Shown here one piece after another: positions 45,370-53,926 of a stretch of 59,852 nucleotides of DNA. The translations under genes were made by a program, and so were the position numbers. The stretch's first letter is position 1; every line of letters starts with the position of its first letter. The stretch is from Streptomyces iconiensis (GTDB lineage Bacteria; Actinomycetota; Actinomycetes; Streptomycetales; Streptomycetaceae). The notes beneath the pieces were generated by a model. It had not been told where the DNA came from and ran no database searches. It saw only the letters and a program-made list of their open reading frames with translations. The stretch covers positions 1 to 59,852 of the forward strand of contig NZ_JANCPR020000059.1 of NCBI RefSeq assembly GCF_028657195.3, in the 5' to 3' direction.

Positions 45370-45798
45370 ATGAACACCGCACCGATGCGGCCCGCTCTCC
45401 ACTGCCCGCCCCACGGCGCCACGGCGCTGGGCACGGACAGCACCGGCCGCCACACGAACCCTGTCCGTACCGGCCACCCCGACACCACCGGCAACCCCGA
45501 AACCACCGGCAACCGCCACCAGCTCCGCCGCAGGACAGGCGAGCTGCTGCGCGCCGTACGGGTCTTCGGAGGCGCCGCCTTCGGCGTCGTCGTCCTCGGG
45601 ACCGCCACGGACGGCACCGCTACGGACGGCACGGCCACGAACGGCACCGCCCCGGACGGCACCGGCACCAACCGCACCCGCACCGGCACCAACCGCACCG
45701 GTACCGACGCCGGCCGCCCCGGCAAACACGGCGGCGCCGCCGATCACCGCGCCGCCGAACACCGCACCGGCGGTCACGAGGCCCCGTACCGAGGGTGA
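45370..45798 (+). CDS. Hypothetical small protein with Thr-rich repeats
   Basis: A 142-residue protein from an ATG preceded by GGAGG. Residues 53-75 (RRTGELLRAVRVFGGAAFGVVVLG) could form one membrane segment. Before it are HPDTTGNPETTGN-like repeats, and after it TATDGTATDGTATNGTAPDG and GTNRTRTGTNRTG repeats fill the C-terminus. I do not recognise a family. The conserved part is probably the short RRTGELLRAVRVF segment with repeat expansions on both sides. It may not be a functional protein. Confidence 0.45.
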   Translation: MNTAPMRPALHCPPHGATALGTDSTGRHTNPVRTGHPDTTGNPETTGNRHQLRRRTGELLRAVRVFGGAAFGVVVLGTATDGTATDGTATNGTAPDGTGTNRTRTGTNRTGTDAGRPGKHGGAADHRAAEHRTGGHEAPYRG

Positions 45799-45897
45799 CC
45801 GTGCTCCATTAAGGTCGCCGGAGAGATCCACCAGGAGATCCCACGGCGATCCGGGCCGTCGGTCGCGCCGCCGTCCCGGGGACGAGGAGACGGCACG

Positions 45898-47145
45898 GTG
45901 ACTGCCCCCACCAGCCACACGGCCACGCCCCGCCGGGCGCACAGCGCGCCCCTCAACGCGAGAGCGGCGGCGCTGCTGCTCCTCTCGTTCGCCACCCTGG
46001 TCGCCCTGTTCGCCGTCATGCGCTTTCCGCTGTCGGACGTGCTGGTCTACCGCGCGGAGGGCGCTGCCGTCCGTAACGGCACCGATCTGTACGGCTTCAC
46101 CGTGACCGAGTGGAAGCTGCCCGCCACCTACCCGCCGTTCGCCGCGCTGCTGTTCGTGCCGGTCGCGCTCGCGCCGCTCTCCGTGGTGAAGGCCGCGTTC
46201 GTCGTCGGCAACGTCGCCCTGCTCGCGCTCCTGGTGGCGCTGTCACTGCGCTTCGCGCCCCGCGCCGTACGCCTCACCCACACGCTGCCCCTCGTACTGG
46301 CGGTCACGGCGGGCGCCGTGTGGCTCGAACCGGTCTTCCAGACCCTCGTGTTCGGACAGATCAACCTGGCCCTCGCCTGTCTCGTCCTGTGGGACCTCGG
46401 CCGACCCGACGGGGCCCGCGCCAAGGGCTTCGCGCTCGGCGTCGCCGCAGGTGTCAAGCTCACCCCCGCGATCTTCGCGGTCTACCTGCTGCTCACGGGC
46501 CGCGTGCGCGCCGGGCTGTACGCCGTCGCCGGGTTCGCCTGCACGGTCGGGGCCGGCGCCCTCGTACTCCCCGGCGCCAGCGTCGAGTTCTGGTCCCGGC
46601 GCATGTTCGAGACGACGCGGGTCGGCAAGGCGTGGATCGTCGACAACCAGTCCCTCCAGGGCCTGATCGCGCGCCTCACCCACCACCCCGAACCGGGCCC
46701 GCTCTGGCTGGTACCCGCCGTCGTGCTCGCCGCCACCGGGATGTGGCTCGCGCGGCGCCTGTACGTACGGCAGGGGCGCACGCGCACGGGGGACTACTGG
46801 GGCGTCATGGCCACGGCCATGGTCTCCGTACTCGTCTCGCCGATCAGCTGGTCCCACCACTGGGTGTGGTGCGTCCCGCTCCTCGTCGGCCTCGCCCTCA
46901 CGGCCCCGCGCTGGGTGACCGTCACGGTCGTCGCCGTCTTCACGGCCCGCACGATGTGGCTGGTCCCCAAGGCGGGCGACCTCGACCTCCACCTCGCCTG
47001 GTGGTACCAGCCCCTGGCCTCTCCCTACGCCTTCCTGACCCTCACCCTCCTGGCCACGGCCTTCGCCCTCACCCGCAAACGCGCGCCCTGCGGCGGAGGA
47101 AGGGACAGCGGGCGGGGCGACGAGGGAGCGGGGCGCCGCGTATGA
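45898..47145 (+). CDS. Glycosyltransferase family 87 (polyprenyl-linked mannosyltransferase-like)
   Basis: A 415-residue multi-pass membrane protein of the GT87/DUF2029 family, GT-C fold enzymes that use polyprenyl-phosphate sugars. An early luminal acidic site LSDVLVYRAEGAAVRNGTDLYG follows the first membrane segment. FGQINLALACLVLWDL, GVAAGVKLTPAIFAVYLLLTGR and PISWSHHWVWCVPLLVGLAL are family blocks. About ten hydrophobic segments are visible. GTG start at 45898. Donor and acceptor are unknown; neighbours give no clue. Confidence 0.9.
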   Translation: MTAPTSHTATPRRAHSAPLNARAAALLLLSFATLVALFAVMRFPLSDVLVYRAEGAAVRNGTDLYGFTVTEWKLPATYPPFAALLFVPVALAPLSVVKAAFVVGNVALLALLVALSLRFAPRAVRLTHTLPLVLAVTAGAVWLEPVFQTLVFGQINLALACLVLWDLGRPDGARAKGFALGVAAGVKLTPAIFAVYLLLTGRVRAGLYAVAGFACTVGAGALVLPGASVEFWSRRMFETTRVGKAWIVDNQSLQGLIARLTHHPEPGPLWLVPAVVLAATGMWLARRLYVRQGRTRTGDYWGVMATAMVSVLVSPISWSHHWVWCVPLLVGLALTAPRWVTVTVVAVFTARTMWLVPKAGDLDLHLAWWYQPLASPYAFLTLTLLATAFALTRKRAPCGGGRDSGRGDEGAGRRV

Positions 47146-47178
47146 GGCGGCGGCGTCCCGCCGTACGGCGGAGGACGG

Positions 47179-48837
47179 TTACGCGTCGTCGTCCGACAGC
47201 AGGTCGACCGAGTCGACGATGCGGTACGCGTAGCCCTGTTCGGCCAGGAAGCGCTGGCGGTGCGCTGCGAAGTCCTGGTCGATGGTGTCGCGGGCCACGA
47301 CGGAGTAGAAGCGGGCCTCGTGCCCGTCGGCCTTCGGGCGCAGCACCCGGCCGAGGCGCTGGGCCTCCTCCTGGCGGGAGCCGAAGGTGCCCGACACCTG
47401 TATGGCGACGGTCGCCTCGGGCAGGTCGATGGAGAAGTTGGCGACCTTCGAGACGACCAGGCAGCTCAACTCGCCCTGCCGGAACGCCTCGAAGAGCTTC
47501 TCGCGCTGCGCGTTGCTGGTGTCGCCCTTGATGACGGGGGCACCGATGTGCTCGCCCAACTCGTCGAGCTGGTCGATGTACTGGCCGATCACCAGCGTCT
47601 GGTCGCCCGCGTGGCGCCGCACCAGCGCCTCGGTGACCTTGCGCTTGCTGTCGGTCGTCGCGCAGAAGCGGTACTTCTCCTCCGGCTCGGCCGTCGCGTA
47701 CGCCAGCCGCTCGGAGTCGGTGAGGCTGACACGGACCTCGACGCAGTCGGCGGGCGCGATGTAGCCCTGGTTCTCGATCTCCTTCCAGGGAGCGTCGAAC
47801 CGCTTCGGGCCGATCAGCGAGAACACGTCCGCCTCGCGGCCGTCCTCCCGTACGAGCGTCGCCGTCAGGCCGAGGCGGCGGCGGGCCTGGAGGTCGGCGG
47901 TGAACTTGAAGACCGGAGCAGGCAGCAGATGCACCTCGTCGTAGACGACGAGGCCCCAGTCGCGGGAGTCGAACAGCTCCAGATGCGGATAGACGCCCTT
48001 CCGCTTCGTCGTGATCACCTGGTACGTGGCGATCGTGACGGGCCTGATCTCCTTCTTCGTACCGCTGTACTCGCCGATCTCCTCCTCGGTCAGCGAGGTG
48101 CGCTTGATCAGCTCGTGCTTCCACTGGCGGGCCGAGACGGTGTTGGTGACCAGGATCAGGGTCGTCGCCTTCGCCTCGGCCATCGCGCCGGCGCCCACGA
48201 GCGTCTTGCCCGCGCCGCACGGCAGCACGACGACGCCGGAGCCGCCGTGCCAGAAGCCCTCGACGGCCTGCTTCTGGTACGGGCGCAGCGACCAGCCCGC
48301 CTCGTCCAGCTCGATGGGGTGCGCCTCGCCGTCCACGTACCCGGCCAGGTCCTCCGCCGGCCAGCCCAGCTTCAGCAGCACCTGCTTGATCTGCCCGCGC
48401 TCCGAGGGGTGCACGGCGACGGTCAGCTCGTCGAGCCGGTCGCCCACCAGCGGCTGCACCTTCTTCGAGCGGAGGATCTCCTCCAGCACCGGCCGGTCGG
48501 TGGTCTCCAGCACCAGCCCGTGCGAGGGATGCTTGCTCAGCGTCAGCCGCCCGTAACGCGACATCGTCTCCGCGATGTCCACGAGCAGCGCGTGCGGAAC
48601 CGGATACCGCGCGTACTGCACCAGCGCGTCCACCACCTGCTCCGCGTCATGCCCGGCCGCCCGCGCGTTCCACAGCCCCAGGGGCGTCAGCCGGTAGGTG
48701 TGGATGTGCTCGGGCGCCCGCTCCAGCTCGGCGAACGGCGCGATGGCACGCCGGCACGCCTCAGCCTGCTCATGATCGACTTCCAGCAGCAGAGTCTTGT
48801 CGCTCTGCACGATGAGGGGACCACCGTTCACGCGCAC
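47179..48837 (-). CDS. xpb: DNA repair helicase XPB
   Basis: A 552-residue superfamily II DNA helicase of the XPB/Ssl2 type, common in actinobacteria. The N-terminal damage-recognition-like domain (residues 1-180) is followed by Walker A LPCGAGKTLVGAG near residue 203, the VVYDEVHLLP box near 297, GLTATLVREDG (motif III) and QRLGRVLRPK (motif VI). It unwinds DNA 3'-5' in repair or transcription-linked remodelling. Start GTG at 48837, or GTG at 48831, which is better spaced from GGAAGG. The Helicase_C_3 gene usually near it lies upstream on the same strand, separated by a Uma2 gene. Confidence 0.96.
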   Translation of the reverse strand: MRVNGGPLIVQSDKTLLLEVDHEQAEACRRAIAPFAELERAPEHIHTYRLTPLGLWNARAAGHDAEQVVDALVQYARYPVPHALLVDIAETMSRYGRLTLSKHPSHGLVLETTDRPVLEEILRSKKVQPLVGDRLDELTVAVHPSERGQIKQVLLKLGWPAEDLAGYVDGEAHPIELDEAGWSLRPYQKQAVEGFWHGGSGVVVLPCGAGKTLVGAGAMAEAKATTLILVTNTVSARQWKHELIKRTSLTEEEIGEYSGTKKEIRPVTIATYQVITTKRKGVYPHLELFDSRDWGLVVYDEVHLLPAPVFKFTADLQARRRLGLTATLVREDGREADVFSLIGPKRFDAPWKEIENQGYIAPADCVEVRVSLTDSERLAYATAEPEEKYRFCATTDSKRKVTEALVRRHAGDQTLVIGQYIDQLDELGEHIGAPVIKGDTSNAQREKLFEAFRQGELSCLVVSKVANFSIDLPEATVAIQVSGTFGSRQEEAQRLGRVLRPKADGHEARFYSVVARDTIDQDFAAHRQRFLAEQGYAYRIVDSVDLLSDDDA

Positions 48838-48906
48838 ACACCTTCCGAGGACGGGCGAGGGGCCACTGACCCACGAGGGGCCAAACGTCCAGTGTGCAGC
48901 ACCGCC

Positions 48907-49509
48907 TCAAAAGCGTGTCAGCTCAGCCAGGTCGATCTTGACGGGGAACGGGAGGTCGGTGGCCAGCTCGCGGCGGTGCACCGGGTGGGACGGGGCGGGG
49001 AAGTAGCTGAGAGTGTCGCTGTTCAGCCAGTACTCGTGGACCGCGATCTGTTCGTCACGCTCCAGCTCGACCCGCCAGTAGTAGGGGACCTTGGCCTGCG
49101 CGTACTGGACGGGCTTGGTGATCCGGTCGGTGGCGCGGGAACCGAGTGAGACGACCTCGACGGCGAGGGCGACGTTGGCGATGGGCACGTACTCGGCCTG
49201 GACGAGGGTGAGCCCCTCGGGGTCGTAGACAATGAGGTCGGGCACGCGGACGTTCTGCTCGTCCAGCATCACGCACTGCTCGCCTGACACGACGTACGGG
49301 TTCGTCCTCGCTTGCTTCAGAACGTCCCTGAGCTCGTCCCGCACCCAGCTATGCCATACCTTCGCCCGCCCACGAACCACGATGTTCCCGTCCACGAGTT
49401 CCCACTTGAAGGGCAGGTCCAGTTCCTGCGCCTGGTCGAAAGTCCACCCGGCCTCGGGCGGGAACGCCCAGTGCTCCTCGGTGGCGCTTGCCGGTTCTTC
49501 AACGGCCAT
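48907..49509 (-). CDS. Uma2-family (DUF820) restriction-endonuclease-fold protein
   Basis: A 200-residue Uma2 protein: KWELVDGNIVVRGRAKVWHSWV, DEQNVRVPDLIVYDPEGL and VALAVEVVSLGSRATDRITKPVQYAQAKVPYYWRVELE are the family blocks carrying the predicted PD-(D/E)XK active site. The ATG at 49509 is chosen over ATGs at 49521 and 49527 because GGGAG lies at proper spacing. It is inserted between the XPB and Helicase_C_3 genes and is only distantly similar to the Uma2 protein at 11359. Confidence 0.88.
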   Translation of the reverse strand: MAVEEPASATEEHWAFPPEAGWTFDQAQELDLPFKWELVDGNIVVRGRAKVWHSWVRDELRDVLKQARTNPYVVSGEQCVMLDEQNVRVPDLIVYDPEGLTLVQAEYVPIANVALAVEVVSLGSRATDRITKPVQYAQAKVPYYWRVELERDEQIAVHEYWLNSDTLSYFPAPSHPVHRRELATDLPFPVKIDLAELTRF

Positions 49510-49625
49510 TACTGCTCCCATGCGCATGAGTCTGGATGGCTGTGCGGGTCGTGGTCCCGCATACGACGGTACGTTCACCCGATCCGGCGGGCCATCGAAC
49601 GCACCGGCGAACATGCCGTCCGTGT

Positions 49626-52256
49626 TCAGTCCTCCGCGACCTCAGCGGCGCCCGTGATCCGGTGCAGCGGGTAGGTGCGGACCTCGTCGGCCGTGTGGTC
49701 GTAGGCGGTCACGAAGCCGCCCTCGACCTTGACGGGGGCGATGACGCGCTGGGAGGCGGCGCCGTCCGCGTTGACGTAGCCGATCCACAGGGGGGTGCCG
49801 CTGAGGGTCGCTGACTGGACGGTGGCCAGGGTCTCGGCCATGACGGTGCGGGGGAGGCCCTTGTGGTGCGGGGAGGCGGGGGGTGTGAACGCGGGGGCCT
49901 TGGGCTTGTGGGAGAGCGTGGCGGCGTGGTCGCCCGCGCGGATGGCGCGTACGGCGGCGCCGAGCATCGTCGCGTCGGGCTGCGGCGGGTTCCCTCCGGG
50001 ACCCGGCATCCCCGCGGGCGCCCCCAGCAGGGGGTCCGGCGCCGTACGGGGCGGGGTGCGGTGTGCGTCGGGCCTGGTCAGGACCACATCGCCCTCGGCG
50101 GACTCGGCTGCGGGCGCGTACCCCATCTCGCGCAGCCGGGCGAGCAGTTGGTCGGGCGGAGCGGGCGAGGCCAGCAGGGTCGGCGCGAGGAGCCGCAGCC
50201 GCAGCGGGGCGGCGCGGCGGTCGGCGAGGATCTCGTTGAGCAGCGCGTCGTCGTCGCAGCGTACGTAGGACGAGGCGGCGCCGACCCGCAGCCTGCCGTG
50301 CTTACGGGCCACGTCGTCGATCAGGTACGTGAGGGGCTGCGGAACCGGCGTACTGGAGTGCGTGGCGAGGAAGGCGTGCAGGTCGGAGGCTGTGCGGCCG
50401 GCGTCGAGCGCGCGGCGTACGGAGTCGGGCGAGAAGCGGTAGACGGTGGCGCCGCCCTTGGACTCGATGTCGGCCAGCACGCCGAGGAAAGCGGAGAGTT
50501 CGCGTTCGAGAGGGCCGGGCGCCACGGCGGTGAGGTCCGCCTGGAGCAGCACCTCGGAAAGGGGCTCGGGCAGGTGGGGTGCGAGGGCCTTCGCGGCCTG
50601 GCCCCGGGCCGCGTCCTCCAGCAGGGGCCGCGCGTGGGAGGCGAGGGCGCCTCTGCCGGTGAGGCCGAGCGCGTCCGCCTCGTCGAGCGCCCAGTGCGCG
50701 AGCTGGCCGCGCAGGGCGGTGGGCCCGTCGTCGCCGTGTGCGTCCCTGTTGCCTTGCAACGGGCGCTCCCAGCGCAGCCGTTCGAGCACGGAGTCGCGGT
50801 CGGGCGCCGCTCCCGGGTCGAGCCCCGCGAGCAGGACGAGCGCACGCCGCCGCACCCCGGGCGCGAGCCCCCTGTCGAGCCCGGGGCCGAGCGGCGAGTA
50901 CCCGCGGCCCTTCGTGTCGCGCGCGCCCACCAGCCCGGGGACGCGGGTGGCTGGCAGCCACGCGGAGGCCAGGCGTGCCCACCGGTCGGCCGGCGGCAGC
51001 CGCAGCCAGTCGTCGTAGGCGGGCGTCGGCGCGAACCTCTCGTCGGCCTCGCCGTCGGACGCCAACAGGCCCGCCACATAGGCGAGTTCGATCCAGAAGG
51101 CCGCCATCGGCTCCGATACGTCCAGCGCGGTCGCCGCGCGTTTCAGATCCCGTACGCCCAAGCCGCCGGCGCGCAGCACGGGGGGCGGCTCGGTCTCCCA
51201 CAGCGTGAGCAGTTCCTCGACGGCGGCGAGCGCGGCGAGCGCCTGGCCCGCCGCTGCCGCGTCGACATCGGCCGCGCCGTACGTACGCGCCGGTACGACG
51301 CGCGGAGCGACCGGCTCCAGTACGCGGTGTGCCCGGCCGCCGCGCAGGTACAGGGCGACCTCACGGGGCAGTACGACGTTCCCGGGTGCGCCCGAGGCGT
51401 CCGACGTGGCGGGCCCGGTCGGTACGAGCAGCGCGCGGTCGAGCAGCCAGGCCACCGGCGGTGAGGGCGCCTCGGCGTCGACGGTGCCGAACGGCGGCCC
51501 CCACTCCAGCCTGCGCAGCACCGCCTCGGTCCCCTCGGGCGCCCCGGCGAGGAGCGTGCCCATCCGGTCCGGGTCCGTGAACAGCGCGCTCAGCGCGGCC
51601 AGGGCGCTCACCGGGTCGTGCGTGGCCGGCAGCCCGGCAGCCGCCAGCATCTCCTGGAGCCGCGCGGGCGACAGCCTCACGGCGCCCGCCGCCTCGGCGA
51701 GCGTGGGCCCGAGCCCGGTGGGGGAGTGCGAGGTCAGCAGCTCGCGGGCCGTACGGACCAGGCGCGGGTACTCCTCCTCACCCCATACGAGCGCACGCGC
51801 GCGCAGCTCGGCGAGCGCGTGCGGAAGCCGCTCGGCGGCCTCCTCACCCGGAAGGAGCCCGGCGAGCGCGTCCCGCACGGTGATCCCGTCCGGGGGACCC
51901 TGCGCGGCGGACGGAGACGGGGGCGGGAACGAGGCGGATGCGGGAGAGGCGGAAGCGGAAGCGGACGGGGAAGCGCCGGAACCCGGCGGCCCCGGCGTCA
52001 CGGCCAGCGCCTGCGCGACCTGGAGCGTGAACTGGTCCAGCCCCTCCAGCGCCCGCGCCACCGAGGTGCGGGTCCCGGCGCGGGTGGCGAGCTGGGTGAG
52101 GTCGTTCGGAACGGGCGAGAGCAGGTCGGGGCGCGTACGCAGCAGCGCGGCGAGCGCGCCGTCGTCGCGCTCCCGCAGGTCCTCGGCGAGGGTACGGGGC
52201 CCCGGCGGCCGTGTGTCCTGCCGCTGTGGGCGGTCACCGTTCTGCTCGCTGCTCAT
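49626..52256 (-). CDS. Helicase_C_3 (XPB/Ssl2-associated) protein with C-terminal WYL-like domain
   Basis: An 876-residue cytosolic protein. An N-terminal helical domain with repeated winged-helix-like segments leads to a Helicase_C_3 region at about residues 650-780 (VYRFSPDSVRRALDAGRTASDL, PQPLTYLIDDVARKHGRLRVG). The C-terminus (residues 805-876, PLWIGYVNADGAASQRVIAPVKVEGGF...RTYPLHRI) is a WYL-like beta domain. It has no Walker A or DEAD box of its own, so it is a partner rather than a helicase. XPB is encoded two genes downstream. A Ser/Ala/Pro repeat (SASASASPASASFPPPSPS) lies near residues 95-130. Confidence 0.88.
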   Translation of the reverse strand: MSSEQNGDRPQRQDTRPPGPRTLAEDLRERDDGALAALLRTRPDLLSPVPNDLTQLATRAGTRTSVARALEGLDQFTLQVAQALAVTPGPPGSGASPSASASASPASASFPPPSPSAAQGPPDGITVRDALAGLLPGEEAAERLPHALAELRARALVWGEEEYPRLVRTARELLTSHSPTGLGPTLAEAAGAVRLSPARLQEMLAAAGLPATHDPVSALAALSALFTDPDRMGTLLAGAPEGTEAVLRRLEWGPPFGTVDAEAPSPPVAWLLDRALLVPTGPATSDASGAPGNVVLPREVALYLRGGRAHRVLEPVAPRVVPARTYGAADVDAAAAGQALAALAAVEELLTLWETEPPPVLRAGGLGVRDLKRAATALDVSEPMAAFWIELAYVAGLLASDGEADERFAPTPAYDDWLRLPPADRWARLASAWLPATRVPGLVGARDTKGRGYSPLGPGLDRGLAPGVRRRALVLLAGLDPGAAPDRDSVLERLRWERPLQGNRDAHGDDGPTALRGQLAHWALDEADALGLTGRGALASHARPLLEDAARGQAAKALAPHLPEPLSEVLLQADLTAVAPGPLERELSAFLGVLADIESKGGATVYRFSPDSVRRALDAGRTASDLHAFLATHSSTPVPQPLTYLIDDVARKHGRLRVGAASSYVRCDDDALLNEILADRRAAPLRLRLLAPTLLASPAPPDQLLARLREMGYAPAAESAEGDVVLTRPDAHRTPPRTAPDPLLGAPAGMPGPGGNPPQPDATMLGAAVRAIRAGDHAATLSHKPKAPAFTPPASPHHKGLPRTVMAETLATVQSATLSGTPLWIGYVNADGAASQRVIAPVKVEGGFVTAYDHTADEVRTYPLHRITGAAEVAED

Positions 52257-52547
52257 CCCCCCAACGGTAGCTGCCGCCCCGCTCCCCGGCCGCCGCGCGG
52301 GCCATGGGCCGTACGACATCTCTACGCGGCCCCGGAGAAGATCACATCCGGACCCCCGAAGATCCTCCCCGGACCACGGCCGGGAACGTCCCCAGCCACG
52401 GCCGGGAGGCTCCCCGGACCACGGCCGGGAGGTTGCCCGGCCTCCGGCCGGCAGGTCCCCAGGTGGCGCGCGCACGCGGTACCGTCGTGCGGAGGCGTTG
52501 GCGACGGGCGAGCAGGCGTTGACGAGCGAGCAGCCGTTGGGGACTTG

Positions 52548-53639
52548 GTGGGGATCGAGAGCGATCAGCTCGTATTCGACTATCTGAGCCGGATCGGTGA
52601 TCTGGCACACAGCACGCGCATGACGGCCGCCGAGCGGGCCAAGCTCGTCGGCGGGCTGCGCGGTGAGATCGACAAGGCGCGCGCCGCTGAGGGCGGAGTG
52701 GAGAGCAAGGCCGCCGTGAAGAAGATCCTCGGGCGCCTCGGCCGGCCCGAGGACGTCGTGGCGGCGGCCAACGGCGGCGTGGGGCCCGCCCTTTCGTCCG
52801 CCGTGCCCTCGCAGCGGGACGCGACCGGGGAGCCACGGCGGGAGACCCGGCGGGAGTCACGGCGGGAGCGTGAGGCCCAACGGGAGGCGCCCGCACCGGA
52901 AGAGCCCGTGCTGCCACCTCAGCGGACGGGCCCGAGCGCCGCGTTCGGGGCCTCGTCGCCGCACCTGGCGAGCATGGACGAGCTGGGCCCCGAGGAATCC
53001 GATCCGGACTGGTGGCGCGTGGACCCGAGCCCGTACGGGGCAGGTCAGGGCGGCAGCGGTGGCGTGGCGGCGGGTGAGCCCGTACCCGGGTTCGTCGGCG
53101 GGATCGAGCTGCCGGAGATCCTGAAGCCGCCGACGGGCGACGACGACGAGCAGGCCAGGCCACCAGGGCCCGCGCTCGCGAAGACGCCCGAGCCCGCGAC
53201 GGAGGCCGAGGCGCCCGCTTCGCCCGCACGGCGCGGAGCCTCGTTGCTGCGGCGCGGCCTCACCAAGCGGGTACCCCAGGCCGCATCGGGCCCCCGCAGC
53301 GGCGGCTTCGTCGAACTCACCGCCGCCGCGCTCCTCGTCGCGGGCGCCGTCACCGGCTCCTTCGTACCGCTGGCCCTGGGCTGGCTGGCCGCCTGGTGGT
53401 CGCCCAAACTCAGCCGCATCGAGGCCAAATGGGCCGCCTTCGGCATGCCCGGTGTCGTACTCGCCGCCACCGCCGTATGGCTCTGGGGCCGCACGGAGGG
53501 GCGTTGGGGCGCGCCGATAGCGGCGGGCGGCGACGCGATGCGCACCGCCATGGGCGACACGTTCCCCTTCCTCCTGCGCTGCGCCGCCGGCGCCAGCGCC
53601 CTCTACCTCCTCTGGCGGGCCCGCCGCCCGGCCTCGTAG
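52548..53639 (+). CDS. Membrane protein with N-terminal HAAS-like helical domain
   Basis: A 363-residue protein from the GTG at 52548. Residues 1-72 (LVFDYLSRIGDLAHSTRMTAAERAKLVGGLRGEIDKAR...AVKKILGRLGRPEDVVAAA) match the helical HAAS/DUF1700-type signalling domain. A long charged, Pro-rich linker (about 75-235) with EPRRETRRESRRERE repeats follows, then three or four membrane segments (FVELTAAALLVAGAVTGSFV, AAFGMPGVVLAATAVWLW, FPFLLRCAAGASALYLLW). HAAS proteins are often paired with PadR regulators, but none is nearby. Promoters overlap the divergent Helicase_C_3 gene. Confidence 0.78.
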   Translation: MGIESDQLVFDYLSRIGDLAHSTRMTAAERAKLVGGLRGEIDKARAAEGGVESKAAVKKILGRLGRPEDVVAAANGGVGPALSSAVPSQRDATGEPRRETRRESRREREAQREAPAPEEPVLPPQRTGPSAAFGASSPHLASMDELGPEESDPDWWRVDPSPYGAGQGGSGGVAAGEPVPGFVGGIELPEILKPPTGDDDEQARPPGPALAKTPEPATEAEAPASPARRGASLLRRGLTKRVPQAASGPRSGGFVELTAAALLVAGAVTGSFVPLALGWLAAWWSPKLSRIEAKWAAFGMPGVVLAATAVWLWGRTEGRWGAPIAAGGDAMRTAMGDTFPFLLRCAAGASALYLLWRARRPAS

Positions 53640-53687
53640 CGCCGGTTCTCGGCCAGACGCCTGGGGAGCGGAGTGACGTAGTCGTCT

Positions 53688-53915
53688 GTGCGGAACCTCG
53701 CGAGGAGCGTTACGGGCGCCGTACGCTTGGTGGCGGGAGCCGCTCTGAGCTGGGGAGTCGCGGCGCGTACAGCGTGGCGCTCGGCTCGTATGGGTATGCA
53801 GTCGAAGGCGCGTTTACCCAGACTGCGGTGGCTCATTCCTGTGTTGTTGTTCATCGCTGAACAACAAGCGGAAATCCGGGCATACAAGACAGATCGGCGC
53901 CTAGCCTCCGTCTAA
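53688..53915 (+). CDS. Possible small basic membrane protein with a TTA codon
   Basis: A possible 75-residue protein from GTG 53688, ending 11 bases before the CocE gene. It is basic, with two weakly hydrophobic stretches (LVAGAALSWGVAAR and LRWLIPVLLFIAEQQ). Third-position GC is lower than in neighbours and one leucine is TTA, the rare bldA-dependent codon. No ribosome site or family is evident. It could be plain spacer. Confidence 0.3.
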   Translation: MRNLARSVTGAVRLVAGAALSWGVAARTAWRSARMGMQSKARLPRLRWLIPVLLFIAEQQAEIRAYKTDRRLASV

Positions 53916-53926
53916 GGTGCCAACCC

